Positions 22,515 to 31,484 of a DNA stretch of 64,000 bases are shown one piece after another. The translations under genes were made by a program, and so were the position numbers. Each line of letters starts with the position of its first letter. Within the stretch, counting starts at the first letter, position 1. The stretch spans positions 1 through 64,000 of the forward strand of contig NZ_WNKY01000017.1 of the NCBI RefSeq assembly GCF_009720825.1, given 5' to 3'. The notes under the pieces are model-generated. The model was not told the DNA's origin. It saw only the letters and a program-made list of their open reading frames with translations, and did not search any database. This DNA comes from Duganella radicis. Its GTDB lineage: Bacteria; Pseudomonadota; Gammaproteobacteria; Burkholderiales; Burkholderiaceae_D.

Positions 22515-25337
22515 CTATGGCGTGACGCGCAGTTGATAGACCGGGATCACGCTGACGCCGCGCACGGTGGCGATCTGCTGCTTGCCGCCGAAGTCGGGGC
22601 GTGCTTCTTTCGGCAGGTAGATCGGGGCGTCGGCCCGTAGCGGCAGCACGGAGACGGTCAGCGGCTGGTCCAGCAGGGCGGCTTGCTGGCGCAGGCCGAT
22701 CTGCCATTGGTAGCCGCTGTAGTACCAGTCGTCCAGCAGGCGGGTGCCGGAGTACAGGCGGCCGATGTCGCCGACGAAGTCGATTTGCAGCAGGGCGTCG
22801 TCCAGGCCTTTCAGCTGTTCGCGCGGGATGTTGATTTGCCAGGCGCCGGCGGCCTTGAAGTTTTCCGGCAGCGGCTGGATGGCGGCTTTGGCGGTGCCGC
22901 CGATCACGATCGGCGCGGCTTCCTGTGCTGTGCGCGTTGGCGTGATGCTGGCTTTTACGTCGCTGGCAGGAAGCGATGCTTCGAAGACCTGGAAGATGCC
23001 GTCGTTCCCGGCCGCGCGCACGGCGACCGTGGCGGCGGGCGCGTCGCCGGCGGCGTTGGCGCCAGCGTTGCTCGGCATGGCGGCGCGTGCGGTAGCGGCG
23101 CGGCTCGTCGAGGCGCCCGGCGCGCGCGTTGCGGCGGAACCGGTTGTGCGGGATGCGGCGGTGTCGACGCTATTTGCGCCGGCGGCGGATGGGGCGGCAC
23201 TGGCATTGGCTGTGCGTCCGGCGGTCGCGCCTTGTGCGGCGGCCCAAGCCGCAGCGGTGGTGGTCGCTTTCGGCGTGGTGCTCAGCGCCGGGTAGACGGC
23301 GAAGCGGAATTGGCTGTCGCCGACGGAGCGCATTTGCAGCGCGTTGCCGTCTGCGTAGGCCTGATCGGCGGACAGCAACAGGCGGCGCTGGCCGGCCAGC
23401 TGCACCACGCTCAGTTGCTGCGACTGTTCAGGCGTCAGCACGACGATGGTCAGCGGACGCTTGCCGTCGCGCTGCACGGTGACTGCCGCGCCGGCGCCCG
23501 GCTGCACGCCGGTCACCAGTGTGTGGCCGCCAACCGTGGCAATCCGCGCGCCGCTCGCGGCACCCGAGCCGCCTGCGCCGCCTATGCCCGCGCCGGCGGC
23601 CCCGGAACCACTCGCGCCGCCTGCGCCCGCAGCAGCTGAGCCGCCCGCGCTGGCGCTCGGCGCGCTGCTTGCGCTCGCGGCTGCGCCGAGCGAGACGCGG
23701 GCGTTCGCATCGAAGGAGAGTTCGACCGGCACGCCGGCGCTGGCGGCGAAGACGGCGACCACGCCGGCCTTGCCCTGATCCAGCAGCGTCAGTGGCTGCG
23801 CGGTGGCGTAGTGCAGGTTGGTGCCGTCGAGGTCCAGATTCAGCGGCCAGATGAAGTAGGCGCCATCGGCGATGTCTACCGGCTTGCTTGGCAGCGTGAT
23901 GCTCTGGCCTTGCAGCTTGACCGAGAACTGCGTGGCCTTCTGCGCCGCCATCGGATACTGGCGAACATGGTTGTTCACGAACAGGAAGCCACGATCGCCC
24001 TCGCTGCGCACCGCAAAGCGCGCGGTCGACAAATCATCCGGCTTGGCTGGCGACACCTCCGGCTTGCGCACCGTCATCGGCGCCAGGCGCGAGCCGAAAT
24101 CATGCAGGAACAGGTGGAACGGACGCAGCTTCTCCAGCACCTTGCGCTGCTGGCCATCCGGCCCAAGCGGCGCCTGGAAGTCGTAGCTGATCATGGTGGT
24201 GTCGTTGTAGCCGCCACTGAGCGTGCTTTCTTCCATGCCGGTGCCGCCCAGGCTCAACGGATTGCGGCCGCCATGGAACATGTAATAGCCCATCAGATTC
24301 ACGCCGGAACCCAGCTGCACCGGCAGCATGGAAGCGATATCGTCGGCCGACACCACGGTGCGGCGGCGATACATGAACGGCAGGCCGGCGCCATATTCGG
24401 CGCCGAGGAAGGGCGTCACGTCCTTGTCGGTTTCGGCGGTGCCGGGGGCGTGCGCGGCGGTCTGCGCGCCGAGGTCGCCGCTGACGCGCGTGTCGAAGCG
24501 GAAGGCGTAAGTCTCTTTGGGCGGCAGCTCCTTCGTGCTCACGCCCCAGGGCTCGTCAGGATAACCCCCAAACACGGGCGTCACTTCGCCGCTCGGATAG
24601 ATGGTGCCGTCCCAGCCGGTGACGGTGTAGTAGGGCACATCCATGCCCGCCTTCAGCGCCAGCTTTTTCAGCGCGGCGATGTGGGCGATGCCTTTGCCTT
24701 CGCCATCGATGTTGTATTCGTTCTCCAGCTGCACGCCGATCACGCGACCGCCGTCCTTCCACAACTGGCCCTTGATCTGCTGGCCGATCTGCTGATACAG
24801 GCGCTCGACGAACACCATGTATTGCGGATCGTTGGAGCGGGTCGGCATGGCGTTGACCACCCAGTCCGGAATGCCGCCGTAGCGCACCTCCGCGTGCGCC
24901 CACGGACCGACGCGTACCACCACATCCAGCCCGGCCTTGGCGGCCAGCTGCACGAAGCGGCGCAGGTCGCGGTTGCCGGACCAGTCGAATTTGCCTTCCA
25001 CTTCCTCGTGGTGATTCCACATGACGTAGCTGGCCACGATGTCGATGCCGGCCGCCTTCATCTTGCGCAGCTCGGCCTCCCATTGCGAGGCGGGCGTGCG
25101 GCTGTAATGGAATTCGCCCATCACCGGCAGCCATGGGGCGCCGTTGCGGGTCAGGTAGCGCGCGTTGGCGCCGAGGGTGTCGCCGTTGGGGGCGGTGGCG
25201 CTGCCGAGACGCAGCGCCGCTTTCAGCGGGGCAGGATTGGGAGCGCTGGCATCGATGGCGAGCATGGCTGCGCCAGCAGCACTTGCCGCCAGCACACCCG
25301 CAACCAGAGCCGCGCAGGTGCGCAGGCGGAAGATCAT
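22515..25337 (-). CDS. GH35 beta-galactosidase with two low-complexity inserts
   Basis: Releases terminal beta-galactose. The 940-residue product has a signal peptide (FRLRTCAALVAGVLAASAAGAA), so it is periplasmic or exported. The catalytic barrel shows GEFHYSRTPASQWEAEL, the acid/base Glu at about 206 (GVQLENEYN) and the nucleophile Glu at about 312 (FLGAEYGAG). In the C-terminal beta-sandwich region two stretches rich in Ala, Gly, Ser and Thr interrupt the fold, at about residues 546-594 and 689-772. The frame stays open and the flanking sandwich sequence is good, so they look like expanded loops. The start at 25337 follows the dgoD stop by four bases. It lies in the dgoD operon. Confidence 0.9.
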   Translation of the reverse strand: MIFRLRTCAALVAGVLAASAAGAAMLAIDASAPNPAPLKAALRLGSATAPNGDTLGANARYLTRNGAPWLPVMGEFHYSRTPASQWEAELRKMKAAGIDIVASYVMWNHHEEVEGKFDWSGNRDLRRFVQLAAKAGLDVVVRVGPWAHAEVRYGGIPDWVVNAMPTRSNDPQYMVFVERLYQQIGQQIKGQLWKDGGRVIGVQLENEYNIDGEGKGIAHIAALKKLALKAGMDVPYYTVTGWDGTIYPSGEVTPVFGGYPDEPWGVSTKELPPKETYAFRFDTRVSGDLGAQTAAHAPGTAETDKDVTPFLGAEYGAGLPFMYRRRTVVSADDIASMLPVQLGSGVNLMGYYMFHGGRNPLSLGGTGMEESTLSGGYNDTTMISYDFQAPLGPDGQQRKVLEKLRPFHLFLHDFGSRLAPMTVRKPEVSPAKPDDLSTARFAVRSEGDRGFLFVNNHVRQYPMAAQKATQFSVKLQGQSITLPSKPVDIADGAYFIWPLNLDLDGTNLHYATAQPLTLLDQGKAGVVAVFAASAGVPVELSFDANARVSLGAAASASSAPSASAGGSAAAGAGGASGSGAAGAGIGGAGGSGAASGARIATVGGHTLVTGVQPGAGAAVTVQRDGKRPLTIVVLTPEQSQQLSVVQLAGQRRLLLSADQAYADGNALQMRSVGDSQFRFAVYPALSTTPKATTTAAAWAAAQGATAGRTANASAAPSAAGANSVDTAASRTTGSAATRAPGASTSRAATARAAMPSNAGANAAGDAPAATVAVRAAGNDGIFQVFEASLPASDVKASITPTRTAQEAAPIVIGGTAKAAIQPLPENFKAAGAWQINIPREQLKGLDDALLQIDFVGDIGRLYSGTRLLDDWYYSGYQWQIGLRQQAALLDQPLTVSVLPLRADAPIYLPKEARPDFGGKQQIATVRGVSVIPVYQLRVTP

Positions 25338-25341
25338 TGTT

Positions 25342-26490
25342 TTACCACTCCGCGACGCTGCCGTCTTCGTGGCGCCACACCGGATTGCGCCAGTCCGGCG
25401 CGTTCTTGCTGGCTTCAATCACGCGTGCCTCGTCCACTTCCACGCCCAGGCCAGGCTTGGTCAGCGGATTGCAGTAGCCATCGATGATCTTGAAATCGTC
25501 CTTGTTGATGACGTAGTCCAGCAGTTCGCCGCCCTTGTTGTAGTGGATGCCCATGCTCTGCTCTTGCAGCACGGCGTTGTACGACACGAAGTCCACGTGC
25601 AGGCAGGAAGCCAGCGCCACCGGGCCCAGCGGGCAGTGCGGCGCCAGCGTGACGTCGTAGGCTTCGGCCATCGAGGCGATCTTCACGCATTCGGTGATGC
25701 CGCCGGCGTGCGACAGGTCCGGCTGCACGATCGACAGGCCGCCGGCCGCGAACACGTTCTTGAATTCGAAGCGCGAGTACATGCGCTCGCCGGCCGCCAG
25801 CGGGATCGAGGTCTGCTCGGCCAGGCGCGGATAGTATTCGGCCTGCTCGGCCAGCACCGGCTCTTCCACGAACAGCGGGCGGTATTGTTCCAGTTCGCGC
25901 AGCAGCACTTTGGCCATCGGCGCGGCCACGCGGCCGTGGAAGTCCAGGCCGAACTCGATGGTGGTGCCGAAGGCTTCGCGGATCTCGGCCACGCGGCGCA
26001 CCGCCTCGTCCACCTTGGCCGAGGTGTCCAGCATGCCCAGTTCCTCGGTGGCGTTCATCTTGAAGGTGTTGAAGCCGCCTTTTTGCAGCGTGCGGATTTG
26101 TTCGATGATGTCGGACGGACGGTCGCCGCCCACCCAGCTGTACATCTTCATGCGGTCGCGCACCAGGCCGCCCAGCAGCTCGTACACCGGCTTGCCCAGC
26201 ACTTTGCCCTTGATGTCCCACAGCGCCTGGTCGATGCCGGCGATCGCGCTCATCAGGATGGCGCCGCCGCGGTAGAAGCCGGCGCGGTACATGGTCTGCC
26301 ACAGGTCGTTGATGCGCGCCGGGTCCTGGCCGATCAGGTAGGACTCCAGTTCCTGCACCGCCGTCTCCACAGAGCGGGCGCGGCCCTCGATGACCGGCTC
26401 GCCCCAGCCGACGACGCCTTCATCGGTTTCGATTTTGAGCAGCATCCAGCGCGGTGGAACACGGTAGGTCGTCAGTTTGATGATTTTCAT
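25342..26490 (-). CDS. dgoD: D-galactonate dehydratase
   Basis: Enolase-superfamily enzyme of 382 residues that dehydrates D-galactonate to 2-keto-3-deoxygalactonate, using Mg2+. Metal ligands and bases are visible: GLDFHGRV (Asp and His), FVEEPVLAE (Glu), RMYSRFEF (Glu), the Asp in DLSHAGGI, and LAPHCPLGP with the catalytic His. The N-terminal cap ([24 protein letters not shown]) and length are those of DgoD. First gene of a minus-strand operon with GH35 and the SDR. A perfect inverted repeat lies 38 bases upstream. Confidence 0.93.
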   Translation of the reverse strand: MKIIKLTTYRVPPRWMLLKIETDEGVVGWGEPVIEGRARSVETAVQELESYLIGQDPARINDLWQTMYRAGFYRGGAILMSAIAGIDQALWDIKGKVLGKPVYELLGGLVRDRMKMYSWVGGDRPSDIIEQIRTLQKGGFNTFKMNATEELGMLDTSAKVDEAVRRVAEIREAFGTTIEFGLDFHGRVAAPMAKVLLRELEQYRPLFVEEPVLAEQAEYYPRLAEQTSIPLAAGERMYSRFEFKNVFAAGGLSIVQPDLSHAGGITECVKIASMAEAYDVTLAPHCPLGPVALASCLHVDFVSYNAVLQEQSMGIHYNKGGELLDYVINKDDFKIIDGYCNPLTKPGLGVEVDEARVIEASKNAPDWRNPVWRHEDGSVAEW

Positions 26491-26527
26491 AGGATCAGGT
26501 CAGGGTGGTGGTTCACGGAACAGTGCT

Positions 26528-26552
26528 CAGTCTAAAGCCGGTGGCTAGACTG
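26528..26552. promoter_or_regulatory. Palindromic operator candidate upstream of dgoD
   Basis: CAGTCTA-N11-TAGACTG, a perfect 7-bp inverted repeat with the T-N11-A core that LysR-type regulators recognise. It lies between dgoD and the divergent gene at 26711; no T-run follows, so a terminator is less likely. Confidence 0.55.
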
Positions 26553-26710
26553 GAAATATGATTAATTCGCAACGACCCATATCAATATCGCATAGCTGCC
26601 CGCCCGGGCCTGCTATCCGATATCGGCATGCCTGGGCGCGCTTTATTCATAGCAACGGCGCGGCCCCTTCCCTTAGACTTTCTCCTACCTCAATCCGTTC
26701 CAGGAGCCGT

Positions 26711-27628
26711 ATGAATGCCGCCAGTCCCACCGTCACCACCACGCCCGGCGTCATGCTGGTCCGGGTCGGGCAGGCCGGCTGCGCACTGCGTTGGGATGCT
26801 TTACAGCAATGTTGGCGCTGGCCGGACCCGGTAGGCAGCCAACTATACGCCTGGCCGGCGCCGCCGGCGATGCCCAGTGGCGTGCGTATGTTAGAAACCG
26901 CACGCGTGATGGCATGCTGCACCAGCGGCCGCGTGCTGCTGGGACTGGGCAAGCGGCTGGGCATGGTCGAGCTGCCGCAGCCGGGCCAGCCGAGCCGGCC
27001 GCTGCAGGCACAGGTGCTGATCACCATCGACGCCGCCGAGCCGCGCACCAGCATCAGCGACGGCTGCACCGACCGCGACGGCAATTTCGTGTTCGGCACC
27101 GCCAACACGGCCCAGGATCAGCGCCCCATCGGCAGCTTCTACCAGTATTCCCAGCGCCACGGCTTGCGCCGGCTGGCCTTGCCGGCGGTGGTCAGCGCCG
27201 CCAGCATCGCCTTCAGCCCGGACGGCCGTCGCATGCTGTTTGCCGACGCCGCGCGCGGCCCCATCATGCAGTGCGACTACGACGCCGAACGGGCCAAGGC
27301 CAGTGACGTGAAACCGTTTTCAGCCATGCTGGAGCCGGGCCTCGGCAGCGCCATCTTCGATAGCGCCGGCCATCTGTGGAGCGTGCAGGGCGGCGCGCTG
27401 GTGCAGTACGACGGCGCCGGCCAGGTGGTGCAACAGATCGCGCTGGCGCGCGAGGCGGCGGCCAGCGTGGCGTTCGGCGGGGACGAGCTGAGGCAACTGC
27501 TGGTGCTGGGCGCGCAAGGCGGCTTGTACGGTTTGCCGCCCGATCTGGCCAGGGGTCTGGCGCCCGGCGTGGCCGATAGCTTGTTTGTTGATAGCGGGAG
27601 CGCTTCCATCGGTAGTACCCGCACGTAA
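26711..27628 (+). CDS. SMP-30/gluconolactonase-like protein
   Basis: A 305-residue protein with beta-propeller features of the SMP-30 family: CALRWDALQQCWRWPDP near the start, ISDGCTDRDGNFVFGTAN in the middle (the lactonase position of the metal-binding Asn/Asp, here DGC-D), and ASIAFSPDGRRMLFADAARG. Compared with the operon lactonase it is divergent, and some metal ligands are not obvious, so activity is uncertain. ATG at 26711 is chosen because CAGGAGCC lies just before it; the open frame extends to 26558 with unlikely sequence. Next to the LysR regulator, it belongs to the galactose region. Confidence 0.65.
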   Translation: MNAASPTVTTTPGVMLVRVGQAGCALRWDALQQCWRWPDPVGSQLYAWPAPPAMPSGVRMLETARVMACCTSGRVLLGLGKRLGMVELPQPGQPSRPLQAQVLITIDAAEPRTSISDGCTDRDGNFVFGTANTAQDQRPIGSFYQYSQRHGLRRLALPAVVSAASIAFSPDGRRMLFADAARGPIMQCDYDAERAKASDVKPFSAMLEPGLGSAIFDSAGHLWSVQGGALVQYDGAGQVVQQIALAREAAASVAFGGDELRQLLVLGAQGGLYGLPPDLARGLAPGVADSLFVDSGSASIGSTRT

Positions 27629-27686
27629 CGACGATTGACGCTGGCCGAGCCCGCAATTATGATGGGCAATCAACCTTATCACCCAT

Positions 27687-28649
27687 ATGACTGATTCCCG
27701 CTCGGACCGCTTTGTTCGTTCCCACCTGAAAACCCGTCACCTCGTCCTGCTGGTCGAACTCGGCCGGCATGGCTCCATCGCCCATGCGGCGCAAGCGGCC
27801 AACCTGACGCAACCGGGCGCCTCCAAATTGCTGGGCGAGCTGGAACACGCGCTGGGCGTGCAATTGTTCGAGCGGCTGTCGCGCGGCGTGTCGCCGACCT
27901 GGTACGGCAAGGTGCTGATCCGCCGTGCCGGCGCGGCGCTGGCGGAGATGGACGCGGCGCACCAGGAGGTGATGGAACTGCTGTCCGGCCTGCGCGGCCG
28001 GGTCGGCATCGGCACCGTGCTGGCGCCGGCCACCGGCCTGGTGCCGAAGGCGATCAACCTGCTCAAGGAGCGCCACGCGCGCGTGCACGTGGCGGTGACC
28101 ATGTCCACCAGCAAGGTGCTGGTGGAGCGCCTGCGCGGCGGCGAGCTCGATCTGGTGGTGGGCCGCATCCTCGATACCGAGGCCGCCGATGAACTGAATT
28201 TCGAACCGCTGACCGACGAGCCGCATCTGCTGATCGCGCGCGCCAGCCATCCGCTGATGAATCACAGCGCCTTGCAGCTGGAAGACCTGATGGAGCAGTG
28301 CTGGATCCTGCCGCCGGCCGGCTCCATCCTGCGCGACCGCCTGACCGCGCTGTTCCTGTCGCACGGCCTGGAGCAGCCGGCGGAAACCATCGAGACGCTG
28401 GACATGCCGGTGGTGGCCAGCCTGCTGCTGAACAACGACATGATCGTGGCGCTGCCGGCGGAAGCGGTGCAACCGTATCTGGACGCCGGCCTGTTGAAGG
28501 TGCTGCCGTTCGATCTGGGCGTCAGCATGGATTCCTTCGGCATTGTGACGCGCAAACGACACCAGCTGTCGCCTGGCGCCGATGCCATGCTGATCGCGCT
28601 GCGCGACGCCGCAGCCAGCATCTATCCTCACTATCGCGCGCCTGCTTAA
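27687..28649 (+). CDS. LysR-family regulator, probable galactose-locus activator
   Basis: A 320-residue LysR-type protein. Its winged helix-turn-helix is at residues 15-75 (LKTRHLVLLVELGRHGSIAHAAQAANLTQPG in sequence order, then KLLGELEHALGVQLFERL), and the effector-binding domain fills the rest. The sequence resembles the GbpR/CbbR-like branch that responds to sugars such as galactose. It lies between the lactonase-like gene and the TonB receptor, and candidate T-N11-A boxes are upstream of dgoK, dgoD and the receptor. The inducer is inferred from context only. Confidence 0.85.
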   Translation: MTDSRSDRFVRSHLKTRHLVLLVELGRHGSIAHAAQAANLTQPGASKLLGELEHALGVQLFERLSRGVSPTWYGKVLIRRAGAALAEMDAAHQEVMELLSGLRGRVGIGTVLAPATGLVPKAINLLKERHARVHVAVTMSTSKVLVERLRGGELDLVVGRILDTEAADELNFEPLTDEPHLLIARASHPLMNHSALQLEDLMEQCWILPPAGSILRDRLTALFLSHGLEQPAETIETLDMPVVASLLLNNDMIVALPAEAVQPYLDAGLLKVLPFDLGVSMDSFGIVTRKRHQLSPGADAMLIALRDAAASIYPHYRAPA

Positions 28650-28666
28650 AGCACAACCTTGTTTGA

Positions 28667-28688
28667 TATACGAACTTGGTATGGCCGA
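28667..28688. promoter_or_regulatory. T-N11-A motif upstream of the TonB receptor
   Basis: ATAC-N7-GTAT (28668-28682) extended by GGCCGA. The same TATA-N6-TGGTAT spacing is at 11735-11750, and TCGGCCATACYAA is shared with 11673-11685 on the other strand. Confidence 0.45.
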
Positions 28689-28792
28689 AACTAAATTAGC
28701 TATTGGTTAGGAATATCGTGTTTCGTTAGCATCCCGTTATCCGTCCACATCTTCACCAGAGACGGAACACATACAAACACTGGAGATGCACA

Positions 28793-31402
28793 ATGAAGCA
28801 CAAAAAAATGAGCTGGCTGATCGCCACGCTCTTCACCGCCCCGCTGCTCGTCCAAGAAGCCTTTGCCCAGGAGGCTGCCGCGGCAGGCGATATTCAACAA
28901 GTGAACGTGACCGGCATCCGCGCATCGGTACGCAATGCGCTGGCGGCCAAGGAAGCTTCCAACAGTATCGTGGAAGTGATTTCGTCGGAAGACATCGGCA
29001 AGCTGCCGGACACCACCATCGCCGAATCGCTGGCGCGCCTGCCGGGCCTGTCGTCCGGCCTGGACCGCGGCAACGCCTCGCAGATCGTGGCGCGCGGCAT
29101 GGGCCCGCGCTTCATCGGCGCCACCCTCAACGGCCGCGAGCTGGCCTCGTCGGAGCCTAACCGCGCCGTGCGTTTCGAGCAGTTCCCATCGGAGTCGCTG
29201 AGCGGCGCCACCGTCTACAAGACGCAGCAGGCGGACGTGGTGGAAGGCGGCATCGCCACCACGATTGATTTGCAAACGGTTTCGCCGTTGAAGATGAGCG
29301 GCCGCCAGATCGTGCTGCGCGCCGACGCGCTGTACTATCCGCTGGCCAAGGACATCCAGGGCGCCGACAAGACCGCGCCGCGCATCGGCGGCGTGTTCGT
29401 CGACCAGTTCGCCAACAAGACCATCGGCGCGGCGCTGGCGTTCAGCTACCAGGACCAGCCATCGGTGCAGAAGAACAAGCGCCACTGGGGCTTCAACGAA
29501 ACCAACTCGGTCGACGTCACCGGCGACGGCAAGATCGACAAGCTGCCATGGGGCTTCCAGGACGAAGCGCGCCAGGGCAAGGACAAGCGCGGCAGCGTGC
29601 TGGGCAAGGTCGAGTGGAAGCCGAACAATGACGTGCAGATCACCGCCGACACCTACTACGCCGAAGCCAAGATCAAGGAACGCGGCTTGCAGCACTGGGT
29701 GGACGGCGTCGGCAACTGGGATGGCTACAACTCGGCCAACTACAGCAACCTCGACGTGCGCAACGGCTACGTGGTCGGCGGCACCATCAGCAACGCCAGC
29801 CTGATCAACAACGACTTCATCTACGTGCAGGACACCAGCGTTGCCGCCAGCGGCTTGAACGGCAAGTTCAACGCCGGCGACTGGAAGATCGACGCCGACC
29901 TGTCGACCTCGCACGCCCGCCGCGGCAGCGCCTGGCGCGACCTGCGCCAGTACGCCAACAGCAGCGTGCCGGTCAGCTGGTCGTTCCCGGGCGATGAAGT
30001 GCAGAACTACAGCTTCGGCATCGACAGCGGCAAGGTCTCCAACTTCGGCGCGCCGTCGCTGTACATCGACAACGATGGCCACGTGAAGGACAAGCTGAAC
30101 GCCGTCAGCCTGAGCGCGTCGCGCCAGCTGGACAACAGCATCGTCAGCCGCATCAAGGTTGGCGTGCGCGCCACCGACCGCGAGAAGAGCTACCACCAGA
30201 CCACCTGGACCTTGCAGCCGACCTCGGCGATTCCGGCCTCGGCCTACCAGACCGTGAACGTGGACGGCTACCCGGCCTTCATCTCGCTGAAAGACTGGGA
30301 CAGCACCATCGCCAGCGCCTTCGGCGGCAATGCCTTCAATCCGAACGGCCAGAAGCAGGAAGACTGGCAGATCCGCAACGACGCGCTGGCCGGCTGGCGC
30401 GTCAAGGAGCGCAGCTCCTCGGCCTTCGTGCAGGGCGACCTGGACGGCGAGGCGCTGGGCAAGACCTATCGCGGCAACGTCGGCGTGCGCCTGGTGCACA
30501 CCAAGCAGACCGGCTACGGCATGCAGTCGATCAACGGCGCCACGCCAACGCCAACCGAAGGCGGCACCTCGTACACCGAGATCCTGCCTAGCCTGAACCT
30601 GGTGTTCAACATGGACGAGGCGCAGACACGCCAGGTGCGTTTCAGCGTGGCCCGCGCCATGTCGCGCGCGCCGCTGGATGAAATGCGCAGCTCGCGCAAC
30701 CTGAGCGTCAACACCGATACCAGCCAGCCGGTGACCGGCAGCGCCGGTAATCCGGAACTGAAACCGATGATGGCGAATCAGGTCGACCTGTCGTATCAGT
30801 GGTACTTCGGCAAAGGCTCGCTGCTGTCGGCTGGCGGCTTCTACAAGAAGGTATCGCGCTACATCGCCATCGAAAGCGACACCACCGTGGTCAATGGCCG
30901 CAACGCCACCATCACCCGTTCGGTGAACGGCGAGGGCGGCGACATCCGCGGCCTGGAGCTGGTGTACCAGCAGGCCTTCACCTCGCTGCCGGCGCCATGG
31001 GATGGCCTGGGCATCTTCAGCAGCTACGCCTACACCACCAGCAACATCAAGGAGCAGACCCCGGCGGTGAATCCGTATCCGATCGAAGGCCTGATGAAGT
31101 CCAACGGCGGCGTCACCCTGTGGTACGAGAAGGCCGGCTACGAAGCCCGCCTGTCGGCCAACTATCACAGCAAGTTCGCCCGCAACCCGACCTGGGGCGC
31201 CGGCCAGCTGATCATGAACGAAGCCGAGACTTACCTGACCCTGAACCTGGCCAAGCAGTTGACGCCTAACCTGCAACTGCGCTTCGGTATCGACAACCTG
31301 ACCAACCAGAAGGCGGTGTACACCAGCGCCAATATTCCGGGGCAGCAGGAAGTCACCGAGTTCGGCCGTCGCTTCAACCTGGGCCTGACCTTCAAGCTGT
31401 AA
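28793..31402 (+). CDS. TonB-dependent outer-membrane receptor
   Basis: An 869-residue importer of the TonB-dependent receptor type common in Xanthomonas/Caulobacter carbohydrate loci. Signal peptide residues 1-25 end EAFAQE. The plug domain follows (VNVTGIRASVRNAL, then SEDIGKLPDTTIAESLARLPGLS) and the beta-barrel ends RRFNLGLTFKL with the terminal aromatic/hydrophobic pattern. Flanked by the LysR regulator and a GH2 enzyme, it most likely imports galacto-oligosaccharides into the periplasm. A rho-independent terminator follows. The region upstream (28650-28792) carries the shared regulatory motif. Confidence 0.88.
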   Translation: MKHKKMSWLIATLFTAPLLVQEAFAQEAAAAGDIQQVNVTGIRASVRNALAAKEASNSIVEVISSEDIGKLPDTTIAESLARLPGLSSGLDRGNASQIVARGMGPRFIGATLNGRELASSEPNRAVRFEQFPSESLSGATVYKTQQADVVEGGIATTIDLQTVSPLKMSGRQIVLRADALYYPLAKDIQGADKTAPRIGGVFVDQFANKTIGAALAFSYQDQPSVQKNKRHWGFNETNSVDVTGDGKIDKLPWGFQDEARQGKDKRGSVLGKVEWKPNNDVQITADTYYAEAKIKERGLQHWVDGVGNWDGYNSANYSNLDVRNGYVVGGTISNASLINNDFIYVQDTSVAASGLNGKFNAGDWKIDADLSTSHARRGSAWRDLRQYANSSVPVSWSFPGDEVQNYSFGIDSGKVSNFGAPSLYIDNDGHVKDKLNAVSLSASRQLDNSIVSRIKVGVRATDREKSYHQTTWTLQPTSAIPASAYQTVNVDGYPAFISLKDWDSTIASAFGGNAFNPNGQKQEDWQIRNDALAGWRVKERSSSAFVQGDLDGEALGKTYRGNVGVRLVHTKQTGYGMQSINGATPTPTEGGTSYTEILPSLNLVFNMDEAQTRQVRFSVARAMSRAPLDEMRSSRNLSVNTDTSQPVTGSAGNPELKPMMANQVDLSYQWYFGKGSLLSAGGFYKKVSRYIAIESDTTVVNGRNATITRSVNGEGGDIRGLELVYQQAFTSLPAPWDGLGIFSSYAYTTSNIKEQTPAVNPYPIEGLMKSNGGVTLWYEKAGYEARLSANYHSKFARNPTWGAGQLIMNEAETYLTLNLAKQLTPNLQLRFGIDNLTNQKAVYTSANIPGQQEVTEFGRRFNLGLTFKL

Positions 31403-31431
31403 GCACACGTTCATCCTTTTATCGTGGTTTG

Positions 31432-31468
31432 GCGGAGTGGTGCGTGATGGCGCTACTCCGCTTTTTTT
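31432..31468 (+). terminator. Terminator after the TonB receptor gene
   Basis: GCGGAGT (31432-31438) pairs with ACTCCGC (31455-31461), followed by seven T. It lies just ahead of the GH2 Shine-Dalgarno, so it may attenuate expression of the GH2 gene. Confidence 0.75.
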
Positions 31469-31484
31469 ATTCAGGGAGACGAAG

